Shown: positions 36,755 to 49,385 of the stretch, piece after piece
Position numbering within the stretch: position 1 is the stretch's first letter
Layout: each line of letters starts with the position of its first letter
NCBI RefSeq assembly: GCF_020536995.1
Contig: NC_068358.1
Coordinates: forward strand, 40,489,925 to 40,553,924
DNA length: 64,000 nucleotides
Direction: 5' to 3'
From: Dreissena polymorpha
Lineage: Eukaryota > Mollusca > Bivalvia > Myida > Dreissenidae
The notes under the pieces: generated by a model
Told to the model about the DNA's origin: nothing
The model's database searches: none
The model's input: the letters and a program-made list of their open reading frames with translations, nothing else
Program-made: the position numbers and the translations under genes

Positions 36755-39700
36755 TTAACGACCTTGAGCAACCCCTTTGGACAAAAGCAAACCGCCCTTG
36801 TGGTTCCGCAGTGGCGGCCAAACGTAATACCACAGCGACGGTCCTTCTTTTGTGAACGCATTATACATTTCCGAATTGAACATCGCTTGACCCGAGTCCC
36901 TATCGTCCACTAGGTAAACCTGTGGATCCAGGATCACCATACCCCAGCAGATCGCAACACACTGGTTGGCGAACAATAGTACCGGGCCGTGTGTACGAAT
37001 ATTCTGGTAGACGCCGACGCTGCGAATAATTTCTGGCAAGTATCTTCGTCGAAACGTCTGCAATGGAAAGATAAGTTAAGCAAGATGGAAAGACAATACA
37101 TAAAACAATCCCGAACACAAAAACAATAAAAGTGACAATAATCGTGCGGAATAATAAATCATAATATAAAAAATATACCCATGTCTTTTTTAACTAAAGT
37201 CATGTTTTAAAAGTGCAACGTTTACAGTTGGGGTTCCTTTAATACTAGTATTAGTAGTACCTCTTTCATTCTTTCAAGGCAGACCTCAGCCACGCCTCTT
37301 CGATACTCGAGCAATAACGACCTCCTCCCTTTAATATGAGCAACGGGATGCTGCAATAATATGATACTGGATTAGAAAAGCATTCTATGTAAATACAACA
37401 AGATTGTTGCATATGTGCTGGCATATAAAACTTAATTGTTTACTTTCAATCTCCGATTTAATGTAGTTCACAGCTCAGAGTAATTTTTACCATGCCAATG
37501 TCAATCAAATATAAAAAAGAAACATTTACAAATATAGCAGTTTTAAATAACTATGTCAGAGTAATAGTCAAATAGATAAATTGTGTAGCTCTGATAACAG
37601 TCACAAGGCAAAGTACACAAGTCTGACAGTATTTTAAAAGAACGATATAATGCAGCATGTGTGTTAATGGGCATAGTGTTTGTTTAAACTATAGAAGTTA
37701 AACATAATAATATTTTTACAAATCATGATTTAGGCCCTAGTAAATGTTATACATATTTTGTATTGAATGAAATGCTTCTAGATACAGAATTGATAAATAA
37801 ACACAGTAAACAGTATGTATCAGAGTAATAGAACAATATATATTTATATTAATACAGAACATAACATACAGAGACTCCTTCCATCAATATGGACGTTGCC
37901 GCCTCCTCCAGTTTGGCGATCTGTGTATCGGCCTCAACGGCGCAAACACGGTATGCGTCCTTCAAAGCAAAAGTTTAGAAAGTCATAACCTCAAGTACCA
38001 CACCTAGTTATAGAGATGATTAAAACAAACCGGTTCACCTTTTCTATAGAAAATGACGGTTTCATACAATTCAATTAAGATTGAATGGAATTGATTTGAA
38101 TCTAAATGTACTAGGATTTACTTTTTGTGGATTTCTTGGTATAATAGCGCAAATTTGAAAATCTGAAAACAGTTCTTATTACAGATGGCATCCGACGATT
38201 ATATTTTAATAAGAAAATAAGTAAATTAAGTCTGTAGGGATCATCGCCAAGATAAATTTAGTTAAAATTTGAATATTATAACGATACAAATTTCCATATT
38301 TGGACATTGTAAGAAAGCAACTTAGACGACAATTTGTACATTATACATACTAGTATTATACGACAATGTTCTATAGACATAGACTCTTGTTACAAATTCA
38401 AATGAACATGAAAATACATTTTGTTAAGTCGTCAGACTTAAATTTCAACAAAGCTCACGTAAAAAACAACTGAGCTCTTACTACAACTATTCTCAACCCC
38501 AAATTTGCCATCCCAAGTTTCCTGTACGCGCAATGAATGATTTATTAAGATAACTGTTACCAGAACAATCTAAAGCAAATACTGACATCCGCGGATTTTC
38601 ACGTATTTTAATCAAGACTATATAAAGAGAACTAATACCAGTACAATCCTCAGCAAGCACTCGGCAGCCTTTTCCTCGTAAATTCGCAGCTGTTCCAGCT
38701 CCTCTATCGCGTCGTGCCACTCGTCTTTGAACAAGGCTGCAAACTTCTCGGCTATCTTTTGCGGTGAACTCAGATCAGACATATCCGTTTGTTTGCCGTA
38801 AGCTTTTCTAGATTTAGGAGGCCTGTCGAATATACTCAAAAGGCACTATTTCTATGTGATTGTTTCAGCAGTTATATAAGAACAATCGCATTTAGAAATA
38901 AATTAGGTTGCAGGAGATAATTATTATTCACACATTGGACAATGTAAGACTCACTTTTCATAATAATAACCATATCAAATATATTTGTATCCGGAACTAA
39001 TAACAGACGATTAATTATACATTATAGTAAGTTTTGCGCTTTAGTAATGACAATGCCGTTCTTTAAACCATGTGACCAATCGACACTTCCTAAATTGTGT
39101 TAAATATCAATAGAATACTGTAACTAAAACAACAGTTGAAATAAGTATTCATATCTTTGCTTATAAAACAAAGACACATAATATTTTAACATCTTACTCT
39201 GAAGATGGCCTCTCCATTTTAGAGCCCTTTCTTGAACCCTGTGAGCCCCCTTTGCTTGGTGCCCTGTTGGACCTGCGAGACACGCCCCTACTGTTTGGAC
39301 CGCTAAGTGATCCTAGCAACACTTCTGATGGTCTATGTGTCTTTATATAGTTGGGCACCTACAACAAATGTTATGTTCATTTGTAGAGATCAAGACTTAC
39401 GTCTTAATAAATACATGCTGACATTTTACAAAACAAAGCCTTTAAGTCTTGTTTGAAATTGAGTAAAAATGATCTATAACGTGTTTGTCTTTTGACAAAA
39501 AAGTCTCTTTTACTGCAAATATTCATTACTTTTTAACGAGCAATGACGGTATGGGTCAGATATACATGTATTAAGTGATGTTGTTCCATTTAACGTTTTA
39601 AACGAAACCTTCCCAGCTAACTCATAATGATTCTATTGCTCTAAGTTTATAGTAACTTTGAATCAACATGTATAGTTAAAATTGTGAGATGTTTAATACC

Positions 39701-40870
39701 TGATGGGAGGGTGTTGTCGATCGTATCTTCCTGAAGAAGTATTTGTTGTACTCCTCTTCCGCCGGCTCCAACAGGCTGCGTGCCTGCATCCATCGCTCAG
39801 CCTCGCAATACTCCAGTAACGCCTTGATATAATTGACCTAAAAGTGGGATAATGGGACTTAATGCATGTTCCTTCGCACAGGCTAATCAGTGACAACACT
39901 TTCCGCCTAGAATGGGTTTTCATTAAAAGGAGACTATTTTAAACGACCAATACCATATCAGCGGTAAGTGTCGTGTTTTATTTGCCTGTGCGCACTGCAC
40001 AGGCTAAGATCGGATCATACTTAACGCACATGCATTAAACAACATTTTACAGCAGACTTCGAGCCTGCATCCATCGTTCTGCTACGTAATTTTCCAGTAA
40101 CGCCTTGATATAATTAGCCTTAATACAAATGTGCGTATAATAATATTATTCTTTTTTATGTTCATTATATTTTAGCACTATACACCTTCTGGATAGTAGA
40201 ATACTATTCATTAACTGTTCTGATTTAATTGACGAGTGTGCCAACAGTGTGTATCGCAATAAATTACATAGATTTGTCATTAGAACCAAACGGTTTAATT
40301 CGATCAAGTCTACGGATACAAGTTTTCCTTATTGTAACATGCTAAAATAGTGTATAAACATAATATAATGCACCTATCTGGAACAACTAAATGCGTATAA
40401 CAGTGAATTAATCAATCAGCGTGTGCTATCGTTATGGAACAGTCTACAAATATCAGAACGATTGTACTTGAACTGGTGTTTTATCTTTTAATTACTGGAC
40501 AAACAAGCGGTGAATTTAACAAGTGCATGTTGCAACCAAAACAAGTTTTAACTAGAATTCATAAATACATGTATATTGTACATACCTTACGTTTCTCTTC
40601 ACGCGCAAGAGTTCCGATATATTCTGCATATACTCCTCTGGCATCGGGGAGTATACGTGGAATGAACAGATGCTGATTATGATGTAACCGATCGAACAGT
40701 ATTTCCAAAGTGTTTTTCACCGTTCCGACTTCCATGGCTTGTTTAAGGGTTAAATAATATTCCACAAAGTTTACTATAGTATCAAAACAGTTTTCGCGGT
40801 GTGTATAGAACAATGGGCGCCCGTGTCGGTTCATTAAGCGCATTCGAAAGGAACAATTTGATTTAATCAT
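36755..40870 (-). CDS. M3: MIEAP/SPATA18-like protein, 411 aa
   Basis: Exons on -: 40870-40586, 39837-39700, 39358-39198, 38807-38639, 37959-37870, 37350-37261, 37057-36755; frame kept from ATG to TAA. As in M1, the N-terminal helical region is split over two exons: EEKRK ends the first and VNYIKALLEYCEAERWMQAR starts the second. Residues 142-195 form a Ser/Arg/Gly-rich linker (PNSRGVSRRSNRAPSKGGSQ). Residues 196-251 carry QKIAEKFAALFKDEWHDAIE. Two 90-nt exons follow (DAYRVCAVEADTQIAKLEEA; LLEYRRGVAEVCLERMKE). The C-terminal domain has AICWGMVILDPQVY, WYYVWPPLRNHKGG and SKGVAQG. A partial second copy of exon 2 lies in intron 1 (40050-40118). Confidence 0.8.
39853..40049. mobile_element. Foldback MITE between the two exon-2 copies of M3
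   Basis: Arms 'gggacttaatgcatgt' and 'acgcacatgcattaaac' with central 'gcacaggctaa' motifs match the 59313-59544 family. It lies between exon 2 of M3 and its partial duplicate. Confidence 0.75.
40050..40118 (-). pseudogene. Partial duplicate of M3 exon 2
   Basis: After an acceptor (tgtattaag) 23 codons read ANYIKALLENYVAERWMQAR then SLL, close to the first half of M3 exon 2 (39837-39700). A chance donor (gct|gtaaaa) follows. The copy is truncated, and using it would break the frame, so it is probably not spliced in. Confidence 0.7.
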
Positions 40871-43111
40871 TTATGTGTATCGAAAACGTAAACGTCAATA
40901 CTTACAAACATGCACTTACTTTCAACAATACATAACTTTTGTTACCGTTTTACATTTGTACATTTTTTTGTTTAAATTGGAATTTTAATGCATAGTCGCC
41001 TAGTATATTTAAATAATGCAATAAATTGTATGCGGGAAAGAGGATCGGGTGTTCTCAAACGTATGTATAGCTGATGCTGTCTGCTAAACTTAGTGTCGGT
41101 TCAATAAATCCTTTTGAAATGCGCTCTGACAGGGTTAAGGAGGCAAACTGAACATTCAAGAAATAAAGCCACATTTTCTTCATTGGAACTAAATGCCAAA
41201 TGTTTTTCACATTAAAATATTAAATAAAGCATCATTGTTTAAATGTCAATATCAAGAGGGTCAACTTGCCTGACTTTCTTTGTCGCTTCTTTCATTTTGC
41301 CTCAATATTCAGCCAAAGTTAAATTGTATTTATTCGTAATTGTCTTATAACTAAGGTATCGAAGCATTTTACACACTTATATTTGCAGCGACAGGTATCC
41401 CGTTTATTGATGTATGCTTGGAATGGTTTGAGAATCTTATTAAATGTTCACTTCCAATAACACAGTTTCGTCAACCTATCGCCAATAGAACACTTCGCCT
41501 TAAATTGAGAATTAAGTTAAAGATCTAGTAAAGACAACCGAGGATCTCCATGTCTTAAATGTATCGAGTCAGTCCCAAAACGCATAATCGTGACACCCAA
41601 GTAAGCTCGTAAACGCTACCATTTGGGCTACATCATTCATATAGACACAATACACAAATCATTTCATTCAATATATTGTATCCTTCGTTGTTGTAACCCA
41701 CTCCACACGTTTTATAAAAGCGTAAGACAACGACGTCATTTAAATACTGCAAGACTGCGAAAGTATTAACGATAAAAAAGCAACGTATTTTATTCAGTCT
41801 CATATTTAGACTGCACAGGGGAAATATAATGTTTAATTAATTGACTTCATAATATTGGACAAGGATCTTGTCCATTTGTTAGACCAATGCAGCGCAAACC
41901 TCCCCCAATAAATCTCAATATGGTAACAACAAGACCGAAACGGAGATAATATGAGATATCACAAATGAAAATTCACTATTTCGTCGACCCATCCGAGATT
42001 CGATCAATTGGATCGCATTTTGAAAACGCATATGATAAAAAATGGACTTCATGGTGGAACTCATGACAACCATTCAAATACAACTAAACGTTTGTTTACA
42101 TGTATTTGCGATAGTCTACCGTGCCGGACGCATGCCGCTTTGACTAGTGACCGGCTTGACTTGCTTCTGATATGTAGTTGTAGCCTTTTACATTAAGTAA
42201 ATGTATAATTTCGTTAAAGAATAAAAAATGAAAGTGATGAACACCAGAAAGGGAATAGGTGAGATAGGTGAGCGTCTGCACTGTAAATTCGCTAATGAGA
42301 TCTTCATATTGAAAAGAAAGAATTAATCTGAAAACTGAGAAAGCCTGAAATTTTGAAGTGATATATTTTTCATCTACGATTAAGTTGAATGTTTCGACTT
42401 TCAAAGATTGTTCTCTGTATATTCTTCAGCATGCATGGTTTCTTAATAATCTTACTGTACTATAATGGGTTTCTTTATATAACGTAAAAATAATTTCTTG
42501 ACGCTTAATGTACACTGATATGCTGCATAATATTATAAATTCAACACATACAAGTCTCAATAATTAGTTTAATTTATATTATCTGTATACTTGTACTTCA
42601 GACTGTCGTATAACACATTCGTTCTTTGATTGCTACATTTATCTTCAGAATAATAACAAGGCATTTATGCGATAATGTATAACGTTTTATTATCAGCCAG
42701 CTAAAATAGCATTTTAAAATTAAACCAAAAGACGACCATCTACTTTCGTAAACATAAAGAAGAAGCATATTTATGAAAGGCACACTATTCATTACTTACA
42801 CCTAAAACAAACAATTTGTGAAATGTACATTTAAATATACATGTACATGATAAAAACATAAAGCATCGCTTCGAATCAACATACAACAACATTTGTTAAC
42901 GTCAGTGCAATCAATTTATAGCAACACTCCACCTCTATAAAATGTATAGAATATCATTCAATAGTCAATAATCCTATCATTATTTTATACTCACTAGAAA
43001 TGACTACAGCTCTTGCTATGAATGTTACTTGTAATTGTTTAACAGTGATCACAATATACAAATATTTTTGCACAAATCGCACATATTGAAACGTTCCTTG
43101 ATAGAGAAACT
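40871..43111. other. Intergenic, no gene seen
   Basis: AT-rich. Frames of 60-86 codons on both strands lack motif or splice support. No repeat recognised. Confidence 0.45.
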
Positions 43112-43333
43112 CTAAAATGTTGTATGCGGAGAGTTGACACATTCATGTACTTCTTTATACGAATTCATCCAAAGTTCACTGTCCTTAATGGAGAGCCTTT
43201 CGATGTGTTGCCCAAATCTCCGTAAATATTTCCTTCGTTTGTTTGAGGAGAATTCAACAAATTTTAAACCATAGCACAGAACATGTATCATAAATAAACA
43301 TCTTTCTAAAGTTCTTCTCTGTGAAGCATTCAT
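43112..43333 (-). pseudogene. Relic of a MIEAP-like exon
   Basis: The reading RRFGQHIERLSIKDSELWMN then SYKEVHEC matches the M4 exon 46385-46216 (RDFGNIQNALYSFTDSEYWI, KAYEELEK). The reading soon ends at a stop and no downstream C-terminal exon is present, so this is a fragment of a lost array member. It lies downstream of the N-terminal frame at 43443-43748. Confidence 0.55.
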
Positions 43334-43442
43334 TATTATATGCCGATTGCATTTCTTAAGACTGCTTTAGAAAGACGTCTCGTATTAAACTTTTTCCGTC
43401 TTCAGTCGTTAGGTTAATACTTCAAAGTCCATATAAGGCAAA

Positions 43443-43748
43443 CTAAATGCTGTTTTCTTGAGGACAGTCTTCATCTTTTGTTTCACTCGCGACACACAAG
43501 TGCTCTCTAAATAGCTTCTGAGCATCAGACCATATAGATGTGAAAGTTTCGTCATCCTTACTCTGTAAGGCTTCTATAGCTCGTTCTATTTTCGTCAACT
43601 TGTAGGCAGTTTTATAAGAGTTCAATTGATCCAAGTAGCTATGAAACTCCCTTAAGGCTCCATCAACAACAGAAGCATCATACTCATTATGATGCAAGCA
43701 ACTGCTAAACAAAACTTTAAGATTCGGATATCTTTCAGATAAATCCAT
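43443..43748 (-). CDS. N-terminal MIEAP-like module alone, 101 aa (gene remnant or small gene)
   Basis: A single open frame from ATG to TAG. The second half (KIERAIEALQSKDDETFTSI, WSDAQKLFREHL) resembles the end of the N-terminal exon of M2 (VERQEWTMARENLEGAQKAY) in spacing and helical character. There is no donor where the other genes splice, and a stop follows soon after. A degenerate relative of the same segment lies at about 46780-47080 upstream of M4. It may be a remnant of a copy whose 3' part was lost, or a short expressed protein. Confidence 0.45.
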   Translation of the reverse strand: MDLSERYPNLKVLFSSCLHHNEYDASVVDGALREFHSYLDQLNSYKTAYKLTKIERAIEALQSKDDETFTSIWSDAQKLFREHLCVASETKDEDCPQENSI

Positions 43749-45295
43749 ATCGAAATAAATAAAACATAAAATACATTACGACGAAGTTCAATTTTGTTAT
43801 AATTCATTCACTCCTTATTCAGAGTTTAACGTCCATTATATTTGTTTGTAAGCGTGTGAGATATCTGTTATCCAACACCGTATTTACCTGCGTATTGAAT
43901 TCATTTACTATATATAAATAGGTGTGTTATGTCGTCAACACGAATGTTTTGTAGTTTCAAAAAGATTGGCATTATTTTAAATTTGATCTCTTGAATTGTA
44001 AATTGGGCCTAAAACGAGTGTTATTGAATTAACAATACCAAATAATGTACATTTGAAACATTGCTTACGAGTCTTGAATCATATATCTTGATTAAAGAAC
44101 GTTTTTACATGCCTCTCTTTTTATTCTTTATAATTTATGTTATTTGCGTAACACAACTTGCATCTCTGATGTACCATTACATGTGTATAAACAATGTAGA
44201 GTCAATAAAACATATCCAAACTTTTTTGCTTACACCATTGTAGTTTAAACAATAGTTTATTCAATAAGGTTAGATTGCACACAAAATCACCATGCATCGA
44301 GTTAGTTTAGTTTTTCACCGAACACCAAATTCTGTTGAAACTCCGTTATAATTGATACTGTATGCGATATAGATTAAGGAGACGGTGTCATTTGTATTTT
44401 AATTTAACGGAGTAAAACTAATCACGTGTATTTCTCTTCACGCTAGGGATGCAACGGGTACCCAACCATACCCGCATTATCTGTTATATAGTTCTTTTTT
44501 ATACTTAGAAACATTCGGGTCGAGTCGGGTATTGCAAAAAAATGCGTTTGCTGAATATGTTATTCCAAATTAAGAATATTATTTAACGTTTAAGGTACAT
44601 TTAAAATAGACACAGATTTCTGAATATCTCTGTTGGCAACTGTCAACTGCGTCCGAAAGATTAATATCTTGACTTTTGTCAAGAATTTGAGAAATATACA
44701 TGTAGTAAAGAAATATTTAAGTAATTCGTTTTAAGACCAGCATTGCATTTGCTCTAGGCAGCCAAGAATAACTTCCTGTTGAAACATACACAACGACGGA
44801 CGCAAATATTTTTATGATAGACTTTTCCACTCTCAATAAGGCATTAACTTGTAAAAGCACTTTATCGCATAATTATAAAAAGATATTTGATAATTATTTC
44901 CAACATTTCGTTCCATTTATGAATGGGTAATCGTTAATGGCGACAGCAATAATCACATGTCAATTTAAGCCCATTTTAACTTTGCGTCAGATGCTGGTTT
45001 ATGTTAAAAATTTTGCATCCAAACATTGACTTATATAAACGCCTACCAACCAGATGAAAGTAAATCAGGCACCTTTTTATTATTAACGTAGAGATATGAT
45101 AGAGGTATGATACAAAAACTCGAAACGAATCGCTAAAAAAGAGACACAAACCCACACGTTGTAATAAACAACTATTTATTGACTCGCATAAAAAAGCTGT
45201 TTTACCTATAATAATATAATAAAATATAGAGTTCAATATAAAACATTGCTCATAGTCATCACTTTGTCTTGTTAGGCGATGATATATCCACTGAG
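43749..45295. other. Intergenic, 3' flank of M4
   Basis: AT-rich, no exon seen. 'tttatt' at 45175-45180 reads AATAAA on - and lies about 115 bp past the M4 stop, a likely polyadenylation signal. Confidence 0.5.
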
Positions 45296-46774
45296 TCATT
45301 TCTGCCTTCCCTCTGCTACACCTTTGCACAAGATTGTACCGTCCTTATACATGATCACGGGCCAGATAACGTAGTCAATAAATTCACCAGTACGTGTATA
45401 AGGTGTATATTTATCTCTGTCAAAGAGCGAACCTCTTTCAGCAATTTCGAGCTCCAAAGGTGGGTCATCAATCACTGCAAACCAGGCTAATTCTACAGCC
45501 TTCATGGCATATGCTTGCAAATAAGGGCCAATATTTTTGGAAGAAATCTTATGGGCGTCGAAAACGCGCGGAAGTCCGCAGGAAATAAAATCCTGTTCGA
45601 TAAAACAAATATCATCCATATCATCCATATCACATATAAAAATATATATTAACTACTGCCTCATCAGCTCTAAATATAAACAAGTAAATGCATAGTATAT
45701 TATAATAAGTCGGAATAATTACATGCATGTTATTTTAGTTAAAGTTTTTACTGTAATTGATAGGCATGAGATCAGTTGAATCCAATTTCTACCTTTCGTA
45801 ATTTGTCTATAGCCAAATCAGCGTGCATTTGTATATATTCGCTTATCAATATCGCAGTATTAGCATCAATAGAAGCCTGAAACATAAACAAAAACATCAA
45901 TCATGTTCAGTCACATTATCAAATGACATGCAATTATAATGGGTGAATTTACGTGTGCAATTTAATGTGAATGATTTACTCATAACAATTACTCGGCATA
46001 TTACTTTTGGTACGTGAAGAACTCCGCACATTGCATCGAGCATTGCGTCACGTTTCTTGTCGAACATTTTTCCGCAGAATCGAAACGCGTCCTGTAAATG
46101 AATTTGAATTTTCATTCTGATCTAATATTGCTTCTTACTAAAAATTGATTTGAAAACAAAACAATCATAAAACAAAAGGAAACCAAAAGCTGTGCATAAT
46201 AGTCTTCAAACGTACATGAAAGATGTAGAGACAGACTTTCACTGCTGCTTCCGGGACACGGAGTCGTTTTTCTAATTCTTCATAAGCCTTTATCCAATAT
46301 TCACTGTCCGTAAAGGAGTATAGAGCATTCTGTATGTTTCCAAAGTCTCGAAGAACATCCTTTATGGTTTGTTGTGACAATGACGCTGAAACATAAAACC
46401 ATGGTGTTAACTAAAGCCCGTATAGAAACAATAACAGCAATGCTAAAATGTGATGTTATGTACATTCCTTATTTTGGGTAAAACTGAAACAAACTCGAGA
46501 ATCAAGAAAACATGTTAGACACATTTTGATTGTTCTCTGGATATAAATACTTTAGAAGAAAAATGCTATTTAATCTTGCTGTTTTTGATTGATTTTAAAA
46601 GATGCACTTGAAAAGAAACAAGCTTTTTTTAATTAAACACAAATTTAAATTTTCAAGAAAAAATTACTGTTGACAGTTAACTGTATCATATTATATTATT
46701 TGCCAGTTACCTTTTTGGACGTCTGTGTCAGCTTTATATGTATAAGGTACTGTCTGTTGCTTTTCATCAGTCAT
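45296..46774 (-). CDS. M4: short MIEAP-like protein, 233 aa, lacks N-terminal region
   Basis: Exons on -: 46774-46711, 46385-46216, 46091-46005, 45876-45793, 45592-45296; frame kept from ATG (MTDEKQQTVPYTYKADTDVQ) to TGA. It goes straight from a 21-residue start into the middle segment (DFGNIQNALYSFTDSEYWIK), then two small phase-0 exons (87 and 84 nt), then the C-terminal domain (ELAWFAVIDDPP, FIDYVIWPVIMYKDG, CKGVAEG). The long helical N-terminus and the linker of M1-M3 are absent. Just upstream (46780-47080) a decayed N-terminal module is recognisable, so the gene seems to have lost it and to start from a new first exon. The whole gene fits in 1.5 kb with short introns. Confidence 0.75.
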
Positions 46775-46779
46775 TCATT

Positions 46780-47080
46780 GAACCAATCGGACGATTGTTT
46801 TCTTCAGAATATAGGTGTATAGCTTTGTCCGAATTCTTTCAGGGCTCAATTTTATCCTTTGTTTAACGTTTCGAGTCGTCCGGTATTGGTTATTGCGTTT
46901 GCATATCAGCAATACACATATGATTTCTAAATAGCCGCTGAGCACAAAGTCATAATTATCATAAATATTTGAAAGCGTTGATATCATATATGTGTAAAGT
47001 TGCTTTAGTTTGTTTAAGTGTAGTCTATTCCTTGATCTGAATTCAACTAAACTTATAATCTGAACTTGCTTCAAATAAGT
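46780..47080 (-). pseudogene. Decayed N-terminal module upstream of M4
   Basis: On - the DNA 'tgtgctcagcggctatttag' and its surroundings resemble the 43443-43748 frame (gatgctcagaagctatttag). The reading has no matching protein, so it is a relic of the N-terminal exon. It may now serve as promoter or 5' UTR of M4. Confidence 0.45.
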
Positions 47081-48874
47081 TTACTTCCTATTCAAAGTAT
47101 ATCGGTTATTGTATACGGTCAATAGTGTGTACTAGGTGTGACGTGACACCATTTCACACGCGCATGTACAATCGGTAATACAAACTATTGATTGTTTTCA
47201 ATACTATTTATACCTGGGGTTTGTTTCATGTATTTTTCACAATCCTTTCATATTGTTTGTCGATGGTTTTAGTTAGATGTCTTCAAAACATTAAATCGAA
47301 TAATTTATAATATAAACAAGACTGCCAAAAGGCCTCAATTTGCTTAGTTGGGACCCGAAGAAACTAAACTGTTCTACGCAAGTTTTCAACCAGCCTCACT
47401 ATATTGTACTTTACGTACGTCATATTAGAAAAACTGCATCGTCCCTGACTCTACCATTTAAAGCTCACTTGAGCAGGAAAGTTAGCTTGTCCTTCGTCGT
47501 ATATGTTACGGCTTGTGTAGTCTACATTTCGCCCATTGCCACTTTAGCTTGGGCTGAATCTTGTTGTAACTTAGTCAACGTGTTTATCGTGACACAATTA
47601 AAACATAATTTTAATATGGATCAAGTGGGGCTAACAACTAGTCTTAGAACACAATGTACCGCTGTAAATTCTACATTTATGACTCCATTTTGATCGACCT
47701 TGGTAAGAATGTTACCTTTAAACAATACATAGGAATCTGGCTCGAATGTATTTTTTTTAAAAGGTAATTGGATCAAATATTAGAAAACAAAATCACATAA
47801 CAAGCAGCATTTATGATACAGTCTCGATGACACTTGGTTAGAATGGTTACTTTGATAATATGTAGACCAAGTAAGAAACTGGGCCAAGTGTGGACGGAAG
47901 TATGTAACCTGGACAAATCTTGTTTTTATTCAATGAAATGCCTTTCCAGTTTGTGTGAGAAATTACATGATTATTCGCATTACTTTCCTTTTTCAATTCA
48001 AATGCATAATCATGTACATTTACGACTGAAAAAGTTTACTAAAAAATATGCGCATAAGAATAAACTTTGGGTTCGAAGATTTATGTGCCTATTTGAAGAG
48101 GTATGTACGTGGATTTCTTTATTTATGAACATTACCGCTCAGTTTGTCAATCACTTTAAGGATTATTCACCAATTTGTATGTACAATATTAATTAAATAA
48201 CGTTATATATTTTCTCGGTATTATAAACACTGACAACAACGTGTGCAGCATATATAAAAATGTTGAAATCATATGTTTCAAGATGTTTATTTCCAACATT
48301 AAACAATGAAAACGCTTAGTTTAAATAATACAAATGCCGTTTATCCGATATAATAAAGACACGTGTGATTAAAAGCTTTCAGAACTTGTTGCCGATACGA
48401 TTGACAGTCCAGCATGTTTTTATGTAGCAAACATTTAGTGGTGACAACCTTTTTGAGCCAGTGTAGCCCTTAAAGGCGCTTTTTTTAAATTTTGTGTTCA
48501 ACTAGTAAATGAGTTATTCAAGCAATAGTTACTTTATCACTTTATTCATTAAAAAGTTGAACAAATGTCAAAGATTGTCATTTTCTGAATTAATGAAACC
48601 ACTAGTACGAGTAAATCATTGGGGAAAAGCAACATATTGAATGAATTTTACCAGACAGGACACATATTGATGTCAAATTGATAGCCGTGGTCAAAACCCA
48701 AAGTATCAGGTTCGATATCGCTACTAAAGGAATATACTGTCGAAGTGTTGTAACAAAGCCTATGATGGGCCAACACTAATTAAATCTGACACTCATGAAG
48801 TCTACGACGCGTTTTTTATCGCATAACGCTCACAACTAACCAAATTGAATATGTTAATGACTTTGTTTAATTTA
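47081..48874. other. Intergenic with a decayed bivalve repeat
   Basis: At about 47690-47890, 'acttggttagaatggttact' and 'aagtaagaaactgggcc' match a repeat style common in bivalves. The + frames at 47340-47693 and 47834-48196 have no recognisable motif or splice support. Confidence 0.4.
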
Positions 48875-49150
48875 TTATGCCCCCCTTCGAAGAAGAAGGG
48901 GTATATTGTTTTGCACATGTCGGTCCGTCCGTCCGTCTGTCCGTCGGTCGGTCCGTCCACCAAATGGTTTCCGGATGATAACTCAAGAACGCTTAGGCCT
49001 AAAATCATGAAACTTCATAGGTACATTGATCATGACTGGCAGATGACCCCTATTGATTTTCAGGTCACTAAGTCAAAGGTCAAGGTCACGTTTTGGGGGC
49101 ATTTGTCTCTGACAGCAGAACACTCGTTTAATTTGCTTATGACACAAAAT
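48875..49150 (+). mobile_element. (GTCC)n-headed bivalve dispersed element
   Basis: Starts with a small palindrome (ccccccttcgaagaagaagg), then 'ggtatattg' and a 'gtccgtccgtctgtccg' run, then 'gataactcaagaacgcttag' and 'tcaaaggtcaaggtcac'. This combination is known from many bivalve genomes. No coding capacity. Confidence 0.7.
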
Positions 49151-49385
49151 AAAGCATGCAGGCTTAATCTCACATAATTCGGCAACGAATCCTATCTTAT
49201 TTGGTTGAAGTTAAATTCTGAAAATAATTGATATCCCGACAGGTGCATGTAGTCTACAAAAAACAAATACATATTTTATGTTTTATTTTTATAGTTTGCT
49301 GTTCCAGGCCACATATAGAAGTCAAACAGTTAGACTGCGATTAAGATTTTTAAAATAATGCACACTTGAAAGAATCTTGATAGTA

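Noticed and set aside
45394-45588. + strand frame opposite the M4 last exon
   Set aside because: Shadow of the conserved C-terminal exon on -.
47340-47693. 117-codon + frame
   Set aside because: No motif, no splice partner, partly within dispersed-repeat-like text.
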